64,000 bases of DNA from Myroides sp. NP-2. GTDB taxonomy: Bacteria > Bacteroidota > Bacteroidia > Flavobacteriales > Flavobacteriaceae. The stretch is taken from NCBI RefSeq assembly GCF_014145665.1, contig NZ_JACHTD010000013.1, positions 1 to 64,000 on the forward strand, given 5' to 3'. The notes beneath the pieces are model-generated. The model was not told the origin of the DNA. It saw nothing but the letters and a program-made list of their open reading frames with translations, and did not search any database. Made by a program: the position numbers and the translations under genes. This document shows, in pieces, positions 7,978 through 16,581 of this stretch (its first letter is position 1; each line of letters starts with the position of its first letter).

Positions 7978-9319
7978 AATCAGTGATGGAACTATCCAAC
8001 AAATCGAAGAACTTATTGCTACAGGCCAAGAAGCCGAATTATTAGCACTCCTAAAGGATATTCACGCTGTGGATATTGCTGAGATTATGAATGAGCTTCA
8101 TTCTGAAGAAGCCATTTATATCTTCGATATATTAAATAGTGAAGTCACTGCAGAAATATTACTTGATTTAGATGAAGATTTACGGGAAAAGATATTAAAG
8201 AGTCTTTCTCCCAAAGAGATTGCAGAAGAGTTAGATGAGCTTGATACCGATGATGCGGCAGATATTATTGCCGAATTATCAGAAAAGAGAAAAGAAGAGG
8301 TTCTCTTAGAGCTTGAAGACTTAGAACACGCCAAGGACATTGTGGAGCTTTTGCGCTATGATGAAGATACCGCAGGGGGATTAATGGCCAAGGAGTTTGT
8401 ATCAGTCAATGAAAATTGGTCGATTCTTACCTGTGTCAAGGAAATGCGCAAGCAAGCAGAACACGTCTCACGTGTGCATTCTATTTATGTAGTGGATGAT
8501 GAAGGACGTTTAAAAGGACGTTTATCTCTTAAAGATTTACTTACTTCTTCTACTACTACACACATTAGCGATGTCTATATTCCAAAAGTAGACTATGTTA
8601 AAGTGGACACGGAAGACACGGAAGTTGCGCGCATCATGCAGAAATACGATTTAGAAGCTATTCCCGTTGTCGATGAAATGGGTAGGCTCGTTGGACGCAT
8701 TACCATTGATGATATTGTCGATGTAATCAAAGATGAAGCAGATAAAGATTATCAGTTGGCTGCGGGTATTTCACAAGATGTAGATACCAATGACAGCATT
8801 TTAACCCTAACCAAAGCGCGTTTACCCTGGTTGATTCTCGCTATGATTGGAGGTTTTGTTGCTGTAAATGTTTCGAGAAGTTTTGAAGGAGCAATGGAGA
8901 AATTTGGTGTTTTGTTCTTTTTCACTCCTTTAATTGCCGCTATGGCGGGTAATGTAGGAGTTCAATCTTCGGCGATTATCGTGCAAGGCCTTGCCAACAA
9001 TACCATTTCGGGCTCCATATGGAAAAGACTGGGTAAAGAAGTTTCCCTAAGCCTATTAAACGGCTTTTTGTTGGCTATCCTTTTAATGATCGGAAGTCAT
9101 GTGCTTTTGGGCGTGGATTACATCATTGGAATTACGGTGTCTATTGCGCTAATTAGCGTGATCATCATTGCGAGCTTAATCGGTACGTTTGTGCCTATCT
9201 TTTTAAACAAATATGGTATAGATCCAGCTTTAGCAACAGGTCCTTTTATTACAACAAGCAACGATATTTTTGGAATTTTAATTTACTTTTCCATTGCAAA
9301 AGTGATACTTGGTTTTTAA
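7967..9319 (+). CDS. mgtE: Magnesium transporter MgtE
   Basis: This inner-membrane Mg2+ channel/transporter has 450 residues. The acidic N-terminal superhelical domain (residues 1 to ~125) is full of Glu and Asp pairs. It is followed by two CBS domains (~130-255), which in MgtE bind Mg2+ and gate the pore, then a plug helix and five transmembrane helices (~280-450). The pore stretch includes [17 protein letters not shown]. The start overlaps rsmA by 11 bases. Gating is by cytosolic Mg2+ in studied homologues. Confidence 0.95.
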   Translation: MEFKISDGTIQQIEELIATGQEAELLALLKDIHAVDIAEIMNELHSEEAIYIFDILNSEVTAEILLDLDEDLREKILKSLSPKEIAEELDELDTDDAADIIAELSEKRKEEVLLELEDLEHAKDIVELLRYDEDTAGGLMAKEFVSVNENWSILTCVKEMRKQAEHVSRVHSIYVVDDEGRLKGRLSLKDLLTSSTTTHISDVYIPKVDYVKVDTEDTEVARIMQKYDLEAIPVVDEMGRLVGRITIDDIVDVIKDEADKDYQLAAGISQDVDTNDSILTLTKARLPWLILAMIGGFVAVNVSRSFEGAMEKFGVLFFFTPLIAAMAGNVGVQSSAIIVQGLANNTISGSIWKRLGKEVSLSLLNGFLLAILLMIGSHVLLGVDYIIGITVSIALISVIIIASLIGTFVPIFLNKYGIDPALATGPFITTSNDIFGILIYFSIAKVILGF

Positions 9320-9329
9320 ATCTTAGGTT

Positions 9330-10274
9330 ATGGCAAAAAAAATATTACATCTAGATAGCAACCACCCTTTAATGCTAGAACAACTAGCCGCTATGGGATA
9401 TACCAATGTAGAGGATTACACTTCTAGCAAAGAAGAAATAGAGCAAAGTATACACGAATACGAGGGAATTATACTGCGCAGTCGATTTAAGATTGACGCT
9501 TCTTTTTTGGAAAAAGCAACACAACTAAAGTTCATTGGTCGTGTTGGAGCAGGAGTAGAAAATATAGATGGTGAATATGCGGCGTCAAAAGGCATTGCCC
9601 TTATTGCTGCTCCTGAGGGAAACCAAACAGCTGTAGGTGAACATGCCTTGGGCATGTTGTTGACCCTATTCAATAAGTTACATTTAGTAGATCAAGAGGT
9701 TCGACAAGGCATTTGGATTCGAGAAGGCAATAGAGGGGTTGAAATCGAAGGAAAAACTGTTGGAATCATTGGCTACGGTCACATGGGAAATGCGTTTGCA
9801 AAACGCCTACAGGGCTTTGATTGTGAGGTGATCTTTTATGATATTCGAAATAATTTAGAAAACCAATACGCTAAGCAAGTATCGTTAGCCGAATTGCAAG
9901 AGCGAGCAGATATTCTTAGTTTACACCTACCACAAACACCTGAAACAATTCACCTCATTAATGCTTCCTTTATTCAACATATGGCAAAGCCCTTTTGGCT
10001 TATCAATACCGCAAGAGGTAAAGCAGTACACACCCCTGATTTAGTTGACGCTTTAGAAAGTGGAAAAATACGAGGTGCAGCACTAGACGTGTTAGAATAT
10101 GAGAAATCGTCTTTTGAAAATATGTTTGCTGAAGCAAACCTACCACAACCTTTACAATACTTAATTCAAAGCAAAAGAGTGCTACTATCCCCCCACATCG
10201 CTGGGTGGACCATAGAAAGCAAAGAAAAATTAGCCCAAATTATTGTCAATAAAATACGTCAACTGTTTCATTAA
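9330..10274 (+). CDS. D-2-hydroxyacid dehydrogenase, phosphoglycerate-dehydrogenase-like
   Basis: This cytosolic NAD-dependent D-2-hydroxyacid dehydrogenase has 314 residues. It shows the Rossmann motif GIIGYGHMG near residues 145-153 and the catalytic set Arg (in INTARGKAV, ~228), Glu (in LDVLEYE, ~258) and His (in SPHIAGWT, ~288). The closest named role is 3-phosphoglycerate dehydrogenase (serine synthesis), but the C-terminal ACT domain of full-length SerA is absent and no serC is beside it, so glyoxylate- or hydroxypyruvate-type activity is also possible. It follows mgtE by 10 bases and ends at a strong terminator. Confidence 0.85.
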   Translation: MAKKILHLDSNHPLMLEQLAAMGYTNVEDYTSSKEEIEQSIHEYEGIILRSRFKIDASFLEKATQLKFIGRVGAGVENIDGEYAASKGIALIAAPEGNQTAVGEHALGMLLTLFNKLHLVDQEVRQGIWIREGNRGVEIEGKTVGIIGYGHMGNAFAKRLQGFDCEVIFYDIRNNLENQYAKQVSLAELQERADILSLHLPQTPETIHLINASFIQHMAKPFWLINTARGKAVHTPDLVDALESGKIRGAALDVLEYEKSSFENMFAEANLPQPLQYLIQSKRVLLSPHIAGWTIESKEKLAQIIVNKIRQLFH

Positions 10275-10286
10275 CACTGAACTTAT

Positions 10287-10326
10287 ATAATAAAAAAAAC
10301 AGCCAAATGGCTGTTTTTTTTATTAT
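10287..10326. terminator. Bidirectional terminator
   Basis: A 19-bp near-perfect dyad (ATAATAAAAAAAACAGCCA / TGGCTGTTTTTTTTATTAT) lies between two convergent genes, with a T tract on each strand. Confidence 0.85.
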
Positions 10327-10336
10327 ATCGATTTTT

Positions 10337-10783
10337 TTAGAAACCTAGTTCTACTAAAATATCTTTTCCAGTTCCTATTTTGTGCATCACAATTTCTTCT
10401 TCTCGTTTCACTGTAACATTTACCTCACCATATGTTTCTCCTTCATTACCTTTTACAATAATACTAATATACTCTTCACTATTTTTGGTATAACTCTTTT
10501 CCCATTTCAACTTTCTTGGAGGAAGTGGTGTTCCTGGAGTCACTGCTACTGGAATACCATCATCTTTAAATATTACATCTGTAGTAACTTTCGTTCCATT
10601 TGATTTATATACAATAATATGATCAAGACCTACTGACTCTGTAATTTCTACTGTAATATCATAGGTTTCACTTTTCAATGGAAGTTTAGGGTCACTACCA
10701 TCATCACTACTACAACTTGCAACTCCTAATGCAAGACCTGCGCAAACTAAAAAATATTTAACTTTCTTGAACATTGTTTTCAC
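10337..10783 (-). CDS. Hypothetical lipoprotein
   Basis: This 148-residue protein has a lipoprotein signal: basic start, hydrophobic core, lipobox V-A-S-C with Cys24, then S-S-D-D-G-S-D, the acidic stretch that in Bacteroidota often accompanies surface export. The remaining ~115 residues read as beta strands (ITVEITESV, ISIIVKGNEGE, VNVTVKREEE), possibly one Ig-like domain. No known family is recognised. It stands alone between two terminators. Function unknown. Confidence 0.75.
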   Translation of the reverse strand: MKTMFKKVKYFLVCAGLALGVASCSSDDGSDPKLPLKSETYDITVEITESVGLDHIIVYKSNGTKVTTDVIFKDDGIPVAVTPGTPLPPRKLKWEKSYTKNSEEYISIIVKGNEGETYGEVNVTVKREEEIVMHKIGTGKDILVELGF

Positions 10784-10911
10784 TTTTATTTAACAACTCA
10801 AAAATAGCATATTTTTCATATAAAACAATCAATTGCTTAAAAAAATAGTAATTAAAACAAAATACAACCAAATAAAAAACAAGTTTCCATTAGCGTCAAT
10901 AAAAAGTATAA

Positions 10912-10939
10912 AAAAAACACCTATTACTAGGTGTTTTTT
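10912..10939 (-). terminator. Terminator of the OlsF-like gene
   Basis: The dyad AAAAAACACCT / AGGTGTTTTTT lies just after the stop codon, with a T run on the minus strand. Confidence 0.8.
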
Positions 10940-10944
10940 AAAGT

Positions 10945-12777
10945 TTAATTATATTTATTGGCTTCCTCTTGTATTTTTCGTTCCAGTTCTGCTTCGAACT
11001 CTTCCATGACAGGTTTCACCGTACTTTCTGGTAGATCTGCAATTTTGATATACATCAACCCATCAATAGCATTGTTGAAGAGTGGATCTACATTAAAAGC
11101 TATTACTTTAGCATTTTGTTTGATGTACTTCTTGATCAACACGGGAACTCTCAATTTTGCTGGTTCAACGTCTTCAATGATCTTATCAAATTTATTCAAA
11201 TCCGATTCGGTTTCATTAAAAATTAAATCTTTATCTGCATCCTTCAAATTCACCTTATATTCCATTTTTGGCGTAACATATTGTGCAATAAAAGGATCAA
11301 AATAATGGCTACGCATAAATTCGATCATCAGCGATTTGGAAAAATCTGAAAACTGATTGCTGATACTCACTCCTCCGATTAGGTATTGATGTTCTGGGAA
11401 GCGCAAGGTAGTATGTACGATACCCTTCCACAATAAGAACAAAGGCATAGGCTTTTGTTGGTAATCTTTGACAATAAATGCACGCCCCATTTCGATGGAT
11501 TGCGCCATCATCGGATAGAGTTCAGATTCAAATCGGAACAATTCATTCAAGTAAAATCCGTTGATTCCGTATTTTTTATAGATTTCAGATCCCAATCCCA
11601 TGCGATAGGCCCCGCAAATTTGTTCTGCTTCGCTATCCCATAAAAACATATGGTGATAGTATTTATCGTATTGATCCAGATCTAATTCGTTATTTGTTCC
11701 CTCGCCTACCTCTCTAAAAGTAACCTCTCTAAGTCGGCCAAGCTCCAACAATATTGTTGGAATTAAGTCTGATTTACACAAGAAAACCTCATAGTTTTTA
11801 CTTTGAAGTAATCGAAAGTCTTTTTCGCGTAAAACTTCTATTTCTTGTTTAATTCGATCTAGGGGTTGTGGAGGGACGATGTCCTTTACCATCTTTGGAA
11901 ATTTAAAATTAAAAGAGGGAACTTTTATCCATTTACGAGAGTCCTCATCTTTATAAGCGTTTGACAACAGATACGTTTTAAAGCGCAAAAAGTTTCCATA
12001 ATCGCTTAAATCGTAATGTTCGTTTTGTTCTTCAACAGAGATTGGGCGTCCGATGCGTATTTTGATTACGCGATCTTTTTGCGTCAACAATTCTGAAGGC
12101 AATTTTGCCGTACGTAAAGTTGGGTTTATCTGGGATAAAAAGTAAAATAACTTACTATTTTTTGCGTGAAAATAGATTGGCACAACAGGCACATTGGCCT
12201 TTTTAATCAATTTAATAGCTCCTTCTTCCCATGGTTTATCAACAACCAAACGATCGTCTTTATAGGTAGAAACCTCTCCTGCGGGAAATATTCCCAAAGG
12301 TTTGCCGTCACTTAAATGCCTCAACGTCTCTTTTAATCCCAAAACACTTGATTTAACATCTTTGTTATTTTCAAATGGATTCACAGGCATTATATAAGGC
12401 TTTAAAGGCTCTATGCGGTGCAAGATAAAATTGGCAATGATCTTGAAATTAGGATCATGCTCTAACATCAATTTCAACAATAATATACCGTCAATTCCTC
12501 CTAATGGATGGTTTGATATTGTGATATATGGCCCTTTTTTAGGTAGGCGTTTTAATTCTTCTGGATCAATTTGGAATTCAATCTGAAACTCCTCTAAGAT
12601 AGCGTTCAAAAACTCTAACTCTTCTAAATGTTTATTCCTGTCGTAAATCTTATTCAAGGTAGTAACCTTAAGCGTCTTCATAAGCAACCACCCCGTAAAA
12701 GTACCAAAGATACCATACTTGTCCACGTTAATCGCTTTCGCTACTTCCTTAGCTGTTACTAACCCCATCAATTTCAA
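10945..12777 (-). CDS. olsF: Two-domain acyltransferase, OlsF-like (ornithine lipid synthesis)
   Basis: The 610 residues combine two acyltransferase domains. The N-terminal PlsC/LPLAT-type part has SNHPLGGIDG at residues 88-97 and LGIFPAGEVS at 161-170 (the FPEG-S-like block). The C-terminal GNAT/hemolysin-like part (~300-560) contains YRMGLGSEIYKKYG and ELFRFESELY. This order matches OlsF, described in Flavobacterium johnsoniae and Serratia, in which one protein makes ornithine lipids by N-acylation followed by O-acylation. The protein should be membrane-associated. It is monocistronic with its own promoter and terminator. The alternative label in databases is 'hemolysin-like lysophospholipid acyltransferase'; substrate is inferred. 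Confidence 0.7.
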   Translation of the reverse strand: MKLMGLVTAKEVAKAINVDKYGIFGTFTGWLLMKTLKVTTLNKIYDRNKHLEELEFLNAILEEFQIEFQIDPEELKRLPKKGPYITISNHPLGGIDGILLLKLMLEHDPNFKIIANFILHRIEPLKPYIMPVNPFENNKDVKSSVLGLKETLRHLSDGKPLGIFPAGEVSTYKDDRLVVDKPWEEGAIKLIKKANVPVVPIYFHAKNSKLFYFLSQINPTLRTAKLPSELLTQKDRVIKIRIGRPISVEEQNEHYDLSDYGNFLRFKTYLLSNAYKDEDSRKWIKVPSFNFKFPKMVKDIVPPQPLDRIKQEIEVLREKDFRLLQSKNYEVFLCKSDLIPTILLELGRLREVTFREVGEGTNNELDLDQYDKYYHHMFLWDSEAEQICGAYRMGLGSEIYKKYGINGFYLNELFRFESELYPMMAQSIEMGRAFIVKDYQQKPMPLFLLWKGIVHTTLRFPEHQYLIGGVSISNQFSDFSKSLMIEFMRSHYFDPFIAQYVTPKMEYKVNLKDADKDLIFNETESDLNKFDKIIEDVEPAKLRVPVLIKKYIKQNAKVIAFNVDPLFNNAIDGLMYIKIADLPESTVKPVMEEFEAELERKIQEEANKYN

Positions 12778-12790
12778 AATTTAAGTAAGA

Positions 12791-12798
12791 CAAATATA
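12791..12798 (-). promoter_or_regulatory. Promoter -7 box of the OlsF-like gene
   Basis: TATATTTG on the minus strand matches TAnnTTTG, 13 bases before the ATG. Confidence 0.55.
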
Positions 12799-13116
12799 CT
12801 AAATTCTTTAGGTATTCTATTTTATTTTCTCATCCTTGCACGGATATCACTAGTCTTATTGATGTTAAAAACTTAAATATCTGATTAAAAAAAAGATACC
12901 TCAGTACAATTTTGTCAGCGCCATTAGCAGGAAAAAACAAAATGCTCGAGCTTATTCCCTCTATACCCTTGTTTATTCTTCGGCAAATTTCCACTTCGAC
13001 AGCACGGACAACTACTTGTTAACCTCCCATTTATCAATGCAACAACAGAATGCTAATTAAAGATTAAAAAACACGTCAATACGGCTCTTTTGAGCCGGAA
13101 TAACACATATTTTTTC
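12799..13116. other. Intergenic region without a gene
   Basis: No ORF on either strand looks like protein. A compact hairpin CGGCTC-TTTT-GAGCCG (13082-13097) lies just ahead of the exonuclease promoter box; it lacks a T tract, so it is not a classical terminator. Confidence 0.45.
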
Positions 13117-13124
13117 TACTTTTG
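13117..13124 (+). promoter_or_regulatory. Promoter -7 box of the exonuclease III gene
   Basis: TACTTTTG matches TAnnTTTG, 24 bases before the ATG at 13149. Confidence 0.5.
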
Positions 13125-13148
13125 ATTTTCATACAAAAATCAGCCATA

Positions 13149-13916
13149 ATGAAAAAAATAATATCCTATAACGTGAATGGGATTCGCGCAGCGATAAAAA
13201 AAGGACTATTAGATTGGATGCAGGAGGAAAATGCAGATATAATTTGCATACAAGAAACCAAAGCAAAAGAAAATCAAATTCCTACCGATGAAATTACGTT
13301 AGCAGGATACCCCTATCAGTACTATTTTTCGGCAGAAAAAGCTGGATATAGCGGCGTAGCTATTTTTTGTAAGGAAAAACCTAACCACATTACTTACGGA
13401 ACGGGCATTGACTATATGGATTTTGAAGGTAGAAATCTACGTGTCGATTTTGACACCTTTTCTGTGATGTCGTTATATCTTCCTTCGGCTTCGAATATCG
13501 ATCGATTGGATTTTAAATACCAATACATGGACGACTTTTTCAACTATATTCAAGCGTTGAAACAAGAAATTCCCAACTTAATTATTTGTGGCGACTACAA
13601 CATCTGTCATAAAGCCATTGACATTCACGATCCGGTACGCAACGCAAAGGTTTCTGGTTTTTTACCTGAAGAACGCGCATGGGTAGACAAATTTGTGGCA
13701 CATGGATTTATCGATAGCTTCCGTTTGTTCCATCCAGAACCACACCAATACAGCTGGTGGACCTATCGCGCCAATGCCCGAAACAACAACAAAGGTTGGA
13801 GAATCGACTACCATATGGTGGCCGAATCGATGCAAGATCGCATCCTAAGTGCTTCTATTTTACAGGAAGTAAAACATTCGGATCACTGTCCAATTGTCGT
13901 TGAAATAAAAGCTTAA
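13149..13916 (+). CDS. xth: Exodeoxyribonuclease III (AP endonuclease)
   Basis: This cytosolic DNA-repair nuclease of the EEP fold has 255 residues. It cleaves at abasic sites and trims 3' ends. Visible catalytic blocks are YNVNGIRAA at residues 6-14, CIQETKAKE (metal-binding Glu) near residue 36, ICGDYNICH near residue 150, and SDHCPIV at the C-terminus with the catalytic His. The ATG at 13149 is preferred over the longer TTG frame because that extension begins inside the promoter box and MKKIISYNVNG is the standard start. Confidence 0.95.
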   Translation: MKKIISYNVNGIRAAIKKGLLDWMQEENADIICIQETKAKENQIPTDEITLAGYPYQYYFSAEKAGYSGVAIFCKEKPNHITYGTGIDYMDFEGRNLRVDFDTFSVMSLYLPSASNIDRLDFKYQYMDDFFNYIQALKQEIPNLIICGDYNICHKAIDIHDPVRNAKVSGFLPEERAWVDKFVAHGFIDSFRLFHPEPHQYSWWTYRANARNNNKGWRIDYHMVAESMQDRILSASILQEVKHSDHCPIVVEIKA

Positions 13917-13943
13917 TCCCAAACTAAAAACCCAAAAAACTAC

Positions 13944-14846
13944 ATGATTAAAAAATGCGCTTTTGGCTTACTTGCCCTAACTCTACTCTCCTCTTGTGTG
14001 ACAAGAAGGTTATATAATGAACTCGATGCCAATTTTCAAAGTATTCTTGATGAAAATGAACAATTGGCGAATGATTTAGCGACTTTAAACAGTTCGATGA
14101 CTGACTTAGAGCTCGCTAAAAAACAGTTAGCTCAACAGTTGAAAGATTTACAACAAGAAAGACAGAACCTAAACGCGGAAATTGCTGCTGCTCAACATCG
14201 ACTACAAGAATTGCAACATTCCTATACTAATCTCGAAAAACACAGTGAAGAATCACTTCAAGCGGAAGCTGCGCGATTGGCAAAATCACAAGCAGAATTG
14301 GATTTAAAATCGCAACGCATTCAGGAGTTAGAAGGAATTCTAGCGGCGAACGACAAGTCGATGAAAGCACTGAGAGATAACTTATCACAGGCCTTGAATG
14401 TCTTTGAAGGAAAAGGGTTAACCATCGAACAAAAAAACGGAAAAGTATATGTTTCCATGGAAAATAAACTGTTATTCAAATCTGGTAGTTGGACGGTAAA
14501 TGACGACGGACGTCGAGCAGTGGTGGAATTGGGAAAAGTGCTCGCCAGCAATCCTGACATTTCTGTACTCATTGAAGGACATACTGACAACGATAAAGTT
14601 TTGGGTAATTTAGGAGAGGGAGTACAAAATAACTGGGACTTATCGACCAAGCGCGCCTTGGCCATAGTTTCCATCTTATCTGAGAATAACGCCATCGACA
14701 AAAAGAATCTTACAGCTGCAGGACGAGGTGAATACGCTCCTTTAATGAGCAATACCTCAAATGAGGGAAAAGCAAAAAACAGACGTATCGAAGTTATCCT
14801 TACCCCTAATTTAGACAAGATTAATGAAATGTTGAATCAATTATAA
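13944..14846 (+). CDS. OmpA-family lipoprotein with coiled coil
   Basis: This 300-residue lipoprotein has lipobox L-S-S-C with Cys18, then a long Leu/Gln/Glu-rich coiled coil (~24-150), then an OmpA_C peptidoglycan-binding domain (~175-290). The latter is recognised by VLIEGHTDN and the later AGRGEYAPL and NRRIEVILTP blocks. The expected role is to tether the outer membrane to peptidoglycan, with the coiled coil spanning the periplasm. It starts 27 bases after the exonuclease gene and ends at a strong terminator. Lpp-like or TolB-Pal-like function cannot be separated from sequence alone. Confidence 0.85.
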   Translation: MIKKCAFGLLALTLLSSCVTRRLYNELDANFQSILDENEQLANDLATLNSSMTDLELAKKQLAQQLKDLQQERQNLNAEIAAAQHRLQELQHSYTNLEKHSEESLQAEAARLAKSQAELDLKSQRIQELEGILAANDKSMKALRDNLSQALNVFEGKGLTIEQKNGKVYVSMENKLLFKSGSWTVNDDGRRAVVELGKVLASNPDISVLIEGHTDNDKVLGNLGEGVQNNWDLSTKRALAIVSILSENNAIDKKNLTAAGRGEYAPLMSNTSNEGKAKNRRIEVILTPNLDKINEMLNQL

Positions 14847-14863
14847 AAATCACAACACCCTTT

Positions 14864-14904
14864 AAAAAAAAGTGCTATAACTACTAAATTATAGCACTTT
14901 TTTT
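14864..14904 (+). terminator. Rho-independent terminator
   Basis: The stem AAAGTGCTATAA / TTATAGCACTTT is extended by A/T pairs and followed by a T run. Confidence 0.85.
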
Positions 14905-15003
14905 AAATATTTTCTTGTCTTTATACTTGTTTTCCCACTTCATTAACACAGAAACCCATTTATATTGCTTATCTTGCAATTCCAAAACTAAAAAACAAAT
15001 TAC

Positions 15004-16344
15004 ATGTTTCTTTCCACCCTTAATCAACAGAACATACAAGAAATTATGGACTTTAGTGAACTAAATGTCATCTACAAATGGTTCTTTGATTACCTGCGTT
15101 TTTTACAATTGAATGAACACGAAACCCACGTTGTAACGACAATCGCATTATTACTTGCGTTTTCACTCGTTATGTATACGTTAGATTATATTTTAAAAAA
15201 CATATTCATCGTCATTGCTCGAAAATACGCATCCCGAAGTAAGACAAAACTCGATGATCTGATTATCAACAATAAAGTGTTACACAATATTACTCACTTT
15301 ATTCCTGTTGCATTAGCACGTATTTTATTCCCCATCTTTTTTATGGGGTTCCCAGGGGTAATAAAGGCGGTATTAACGATAACAAATCTCTTATTTGTCA
15401 TCGTTATTACCTTGCTTTGTCGTTCGATCATTCGAACCGTTAGAGATTATGCCAAAACGAAACCTCGTTTAGCGGATAAGCCGATCGACAGCTATAGCCA
15501 AGTAGCGAGCATCTTCCTCTACTTCTTTGCTGGTGTGATTATCTTTTCGACTATTACAGGCAAAGATCCTGTGACCTTTCTAGTATCCTTAGGAGCTGCC
15601 TCGGCTATCTTGATGCTCGTTTTCAAAGATACCATTATGGGATTTGTTGCCAGTATACAAGTATCTACCAATGATATGGTTCGCGTGGGAGACTGGATTG
15701 AAATGGCAAAATTCGGCGCGGATGGAACAGTATTGGAAATTAACCTAAGTACTGTAAAAGTGCAGAACTTCGACAAAACCATTACAACAATCCCTACTTA
15801 TTTGCTCATCAGTGATTCCTTTAAGAATTACCGTGGCATGCAGGTATCTGGTGGACGAAGAATCAAGCGAAGCATCAACATCAAAATGTCGTCTATTCGC
15901 TTTTTAGAACCTGCTGAAATTAATGAGCTAAAGAAAATTCAGCTCTTAAAGCCCTATATTGAAGAAAGACAAAAAGAAATTGACGAATACAATCACAATA
16001 CCAATGCCGATCAATCCATGCCAATCAACGGACGCCGCATGACTAATATTGGTTTATTTCGAGCATATGTATTGCGTTATACTCAACAAAATCCAAACAT
16101 ACACAAGGAATATCACCTAATGGTCCGCCATTTGCAACCCACAGAACACGGTTTGCCCATCGAATTGTATATGTTTACCAACAGTACTGTTTGGGCCTTT
16201 TACGAAACTGTAATGGCGGATATATTTGATCACGTCTTGGCCGCTATTGACTATTTCCATTTAGAAGTATTTGAACTTCCTTCATCAGATGATGTAAGAC
16301 AGTTTATTGCCAATAGCCAAGATCCAACTAAGTATTCAAACTAA
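15004..16344 (+). CDS. Mechanosensitive ion channel, MscS family
   Basis: This 446-residue inner-membrane channel opens under membrane tension. Hydrophobic helices lie near residues 45-70, 95-118, 120-140 and 170-220, the last being the pore helix with SLGAASAILMLVFKDTIMGF. The soluble MscS beta domain follows (VRVGDWIEMAKFGADGTVLE). The long C-terminal part resembles the YbdG branch more than small MscS. An alternative ATG at codon 15 (MDFSELNV) is possible. It is monocistronic and ends at a bidirectional terminator. Confidence 0.88.
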   Translation: MFLSTLNQQNIQEIMDFSELNVIYKWFFDYLRFLQLNEHETHVVTTIALLLAFSLVMYTLDYILKNIFIVIARKYASRSKTKLDDLIINNKVLHNITHFIPVALARILFPIFFMGFPGVIKAVLTITNLLFVIVITLLCRSIIRTVRDYAKTKPRLADKPIDSYSQVASIFLYFFAGVIIFSTITGKDPVTFLVSLGAASAILMLVFKDTIMGFVASIQVSTNDMVRVGDWIEMAKFGADGTVLEINLSTVKVQNFDKTITTIPTYLLISDSFKNYRGMQVSGGRRIKRSINIKMSSIRFLEPAEINELKKIQLLKPYIEERQKEIDEYNHNTNADQSMPINGRRMTNIGLFRAYVLRYTQQNPNIHKEYHLMVRHLQPTEHGLPIELYMFTNSTVWAFYETVMADIFDHVLAAIDYFHLEVFELPSSDDVRQFIANSQDPTKYSN

Positions 16345-16350
16345 TATACC

Positions 16351-16392
16351 CAATAAAAAAGGTTCGGAACTATTTCCGAACCTTTTTTATTG
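16351..16392. terminator. Bidirectional terminator between the MscS gene and xseB
   Basis: A 19-bp perfect stem (CAATAAAAAAGGTTCGGAA / TTCCGAACCTTTTTTATTG) with a 4-base loop overlaps the last codons of xseB. Confidence 0.9.
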
Positions 16393-16581
16393 CTCCAATT
16401 TGTGTATAATCTTCTCTATTTTCTCTTCTGTGGCCATTAATTTCTTCTTGCAAAAGACAATCAACTGAGAAGCGCGTTCCACCTTTTCAGCTAGTTCATC
16501 CACAGTAACTTCGTCGTTTTTTAGGGCAGTTAGAATTTGATCTAATTCGTCTGCTGCTCGTTCATAAGTAAGTTTTTCCAT
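16387..16581 (-). CDS. xseB: Exodeoxyribonuclease VII small subunit
   Basis: This 64-residue helical protein assembles on XseA and is needed for exonuclease VII activity on single-stranded DNA. It shows the family pattern: LTYERAADELDQILTALKND, then V-D-E-L, then a second helix ending in the KKLMATEEKI region. The start lies 40 bases inside the 3' end of xseA, an unusually long overlap that should couple translation of the two subunits. Confidence 0.93.
   Translation of the reverse strand: MEKLTYERAADELDQILTALKNDEVTVDELAEKVERASQLIVFCKKKLMATEEKIEKIIHKLEQ

Noticed and set aside
14321..14818. 165-codon minus-strand frame opposite the OmpA-like gene
   Set aside because: Fully inside a well-supported OmpA-domain gene; no family resemblance.
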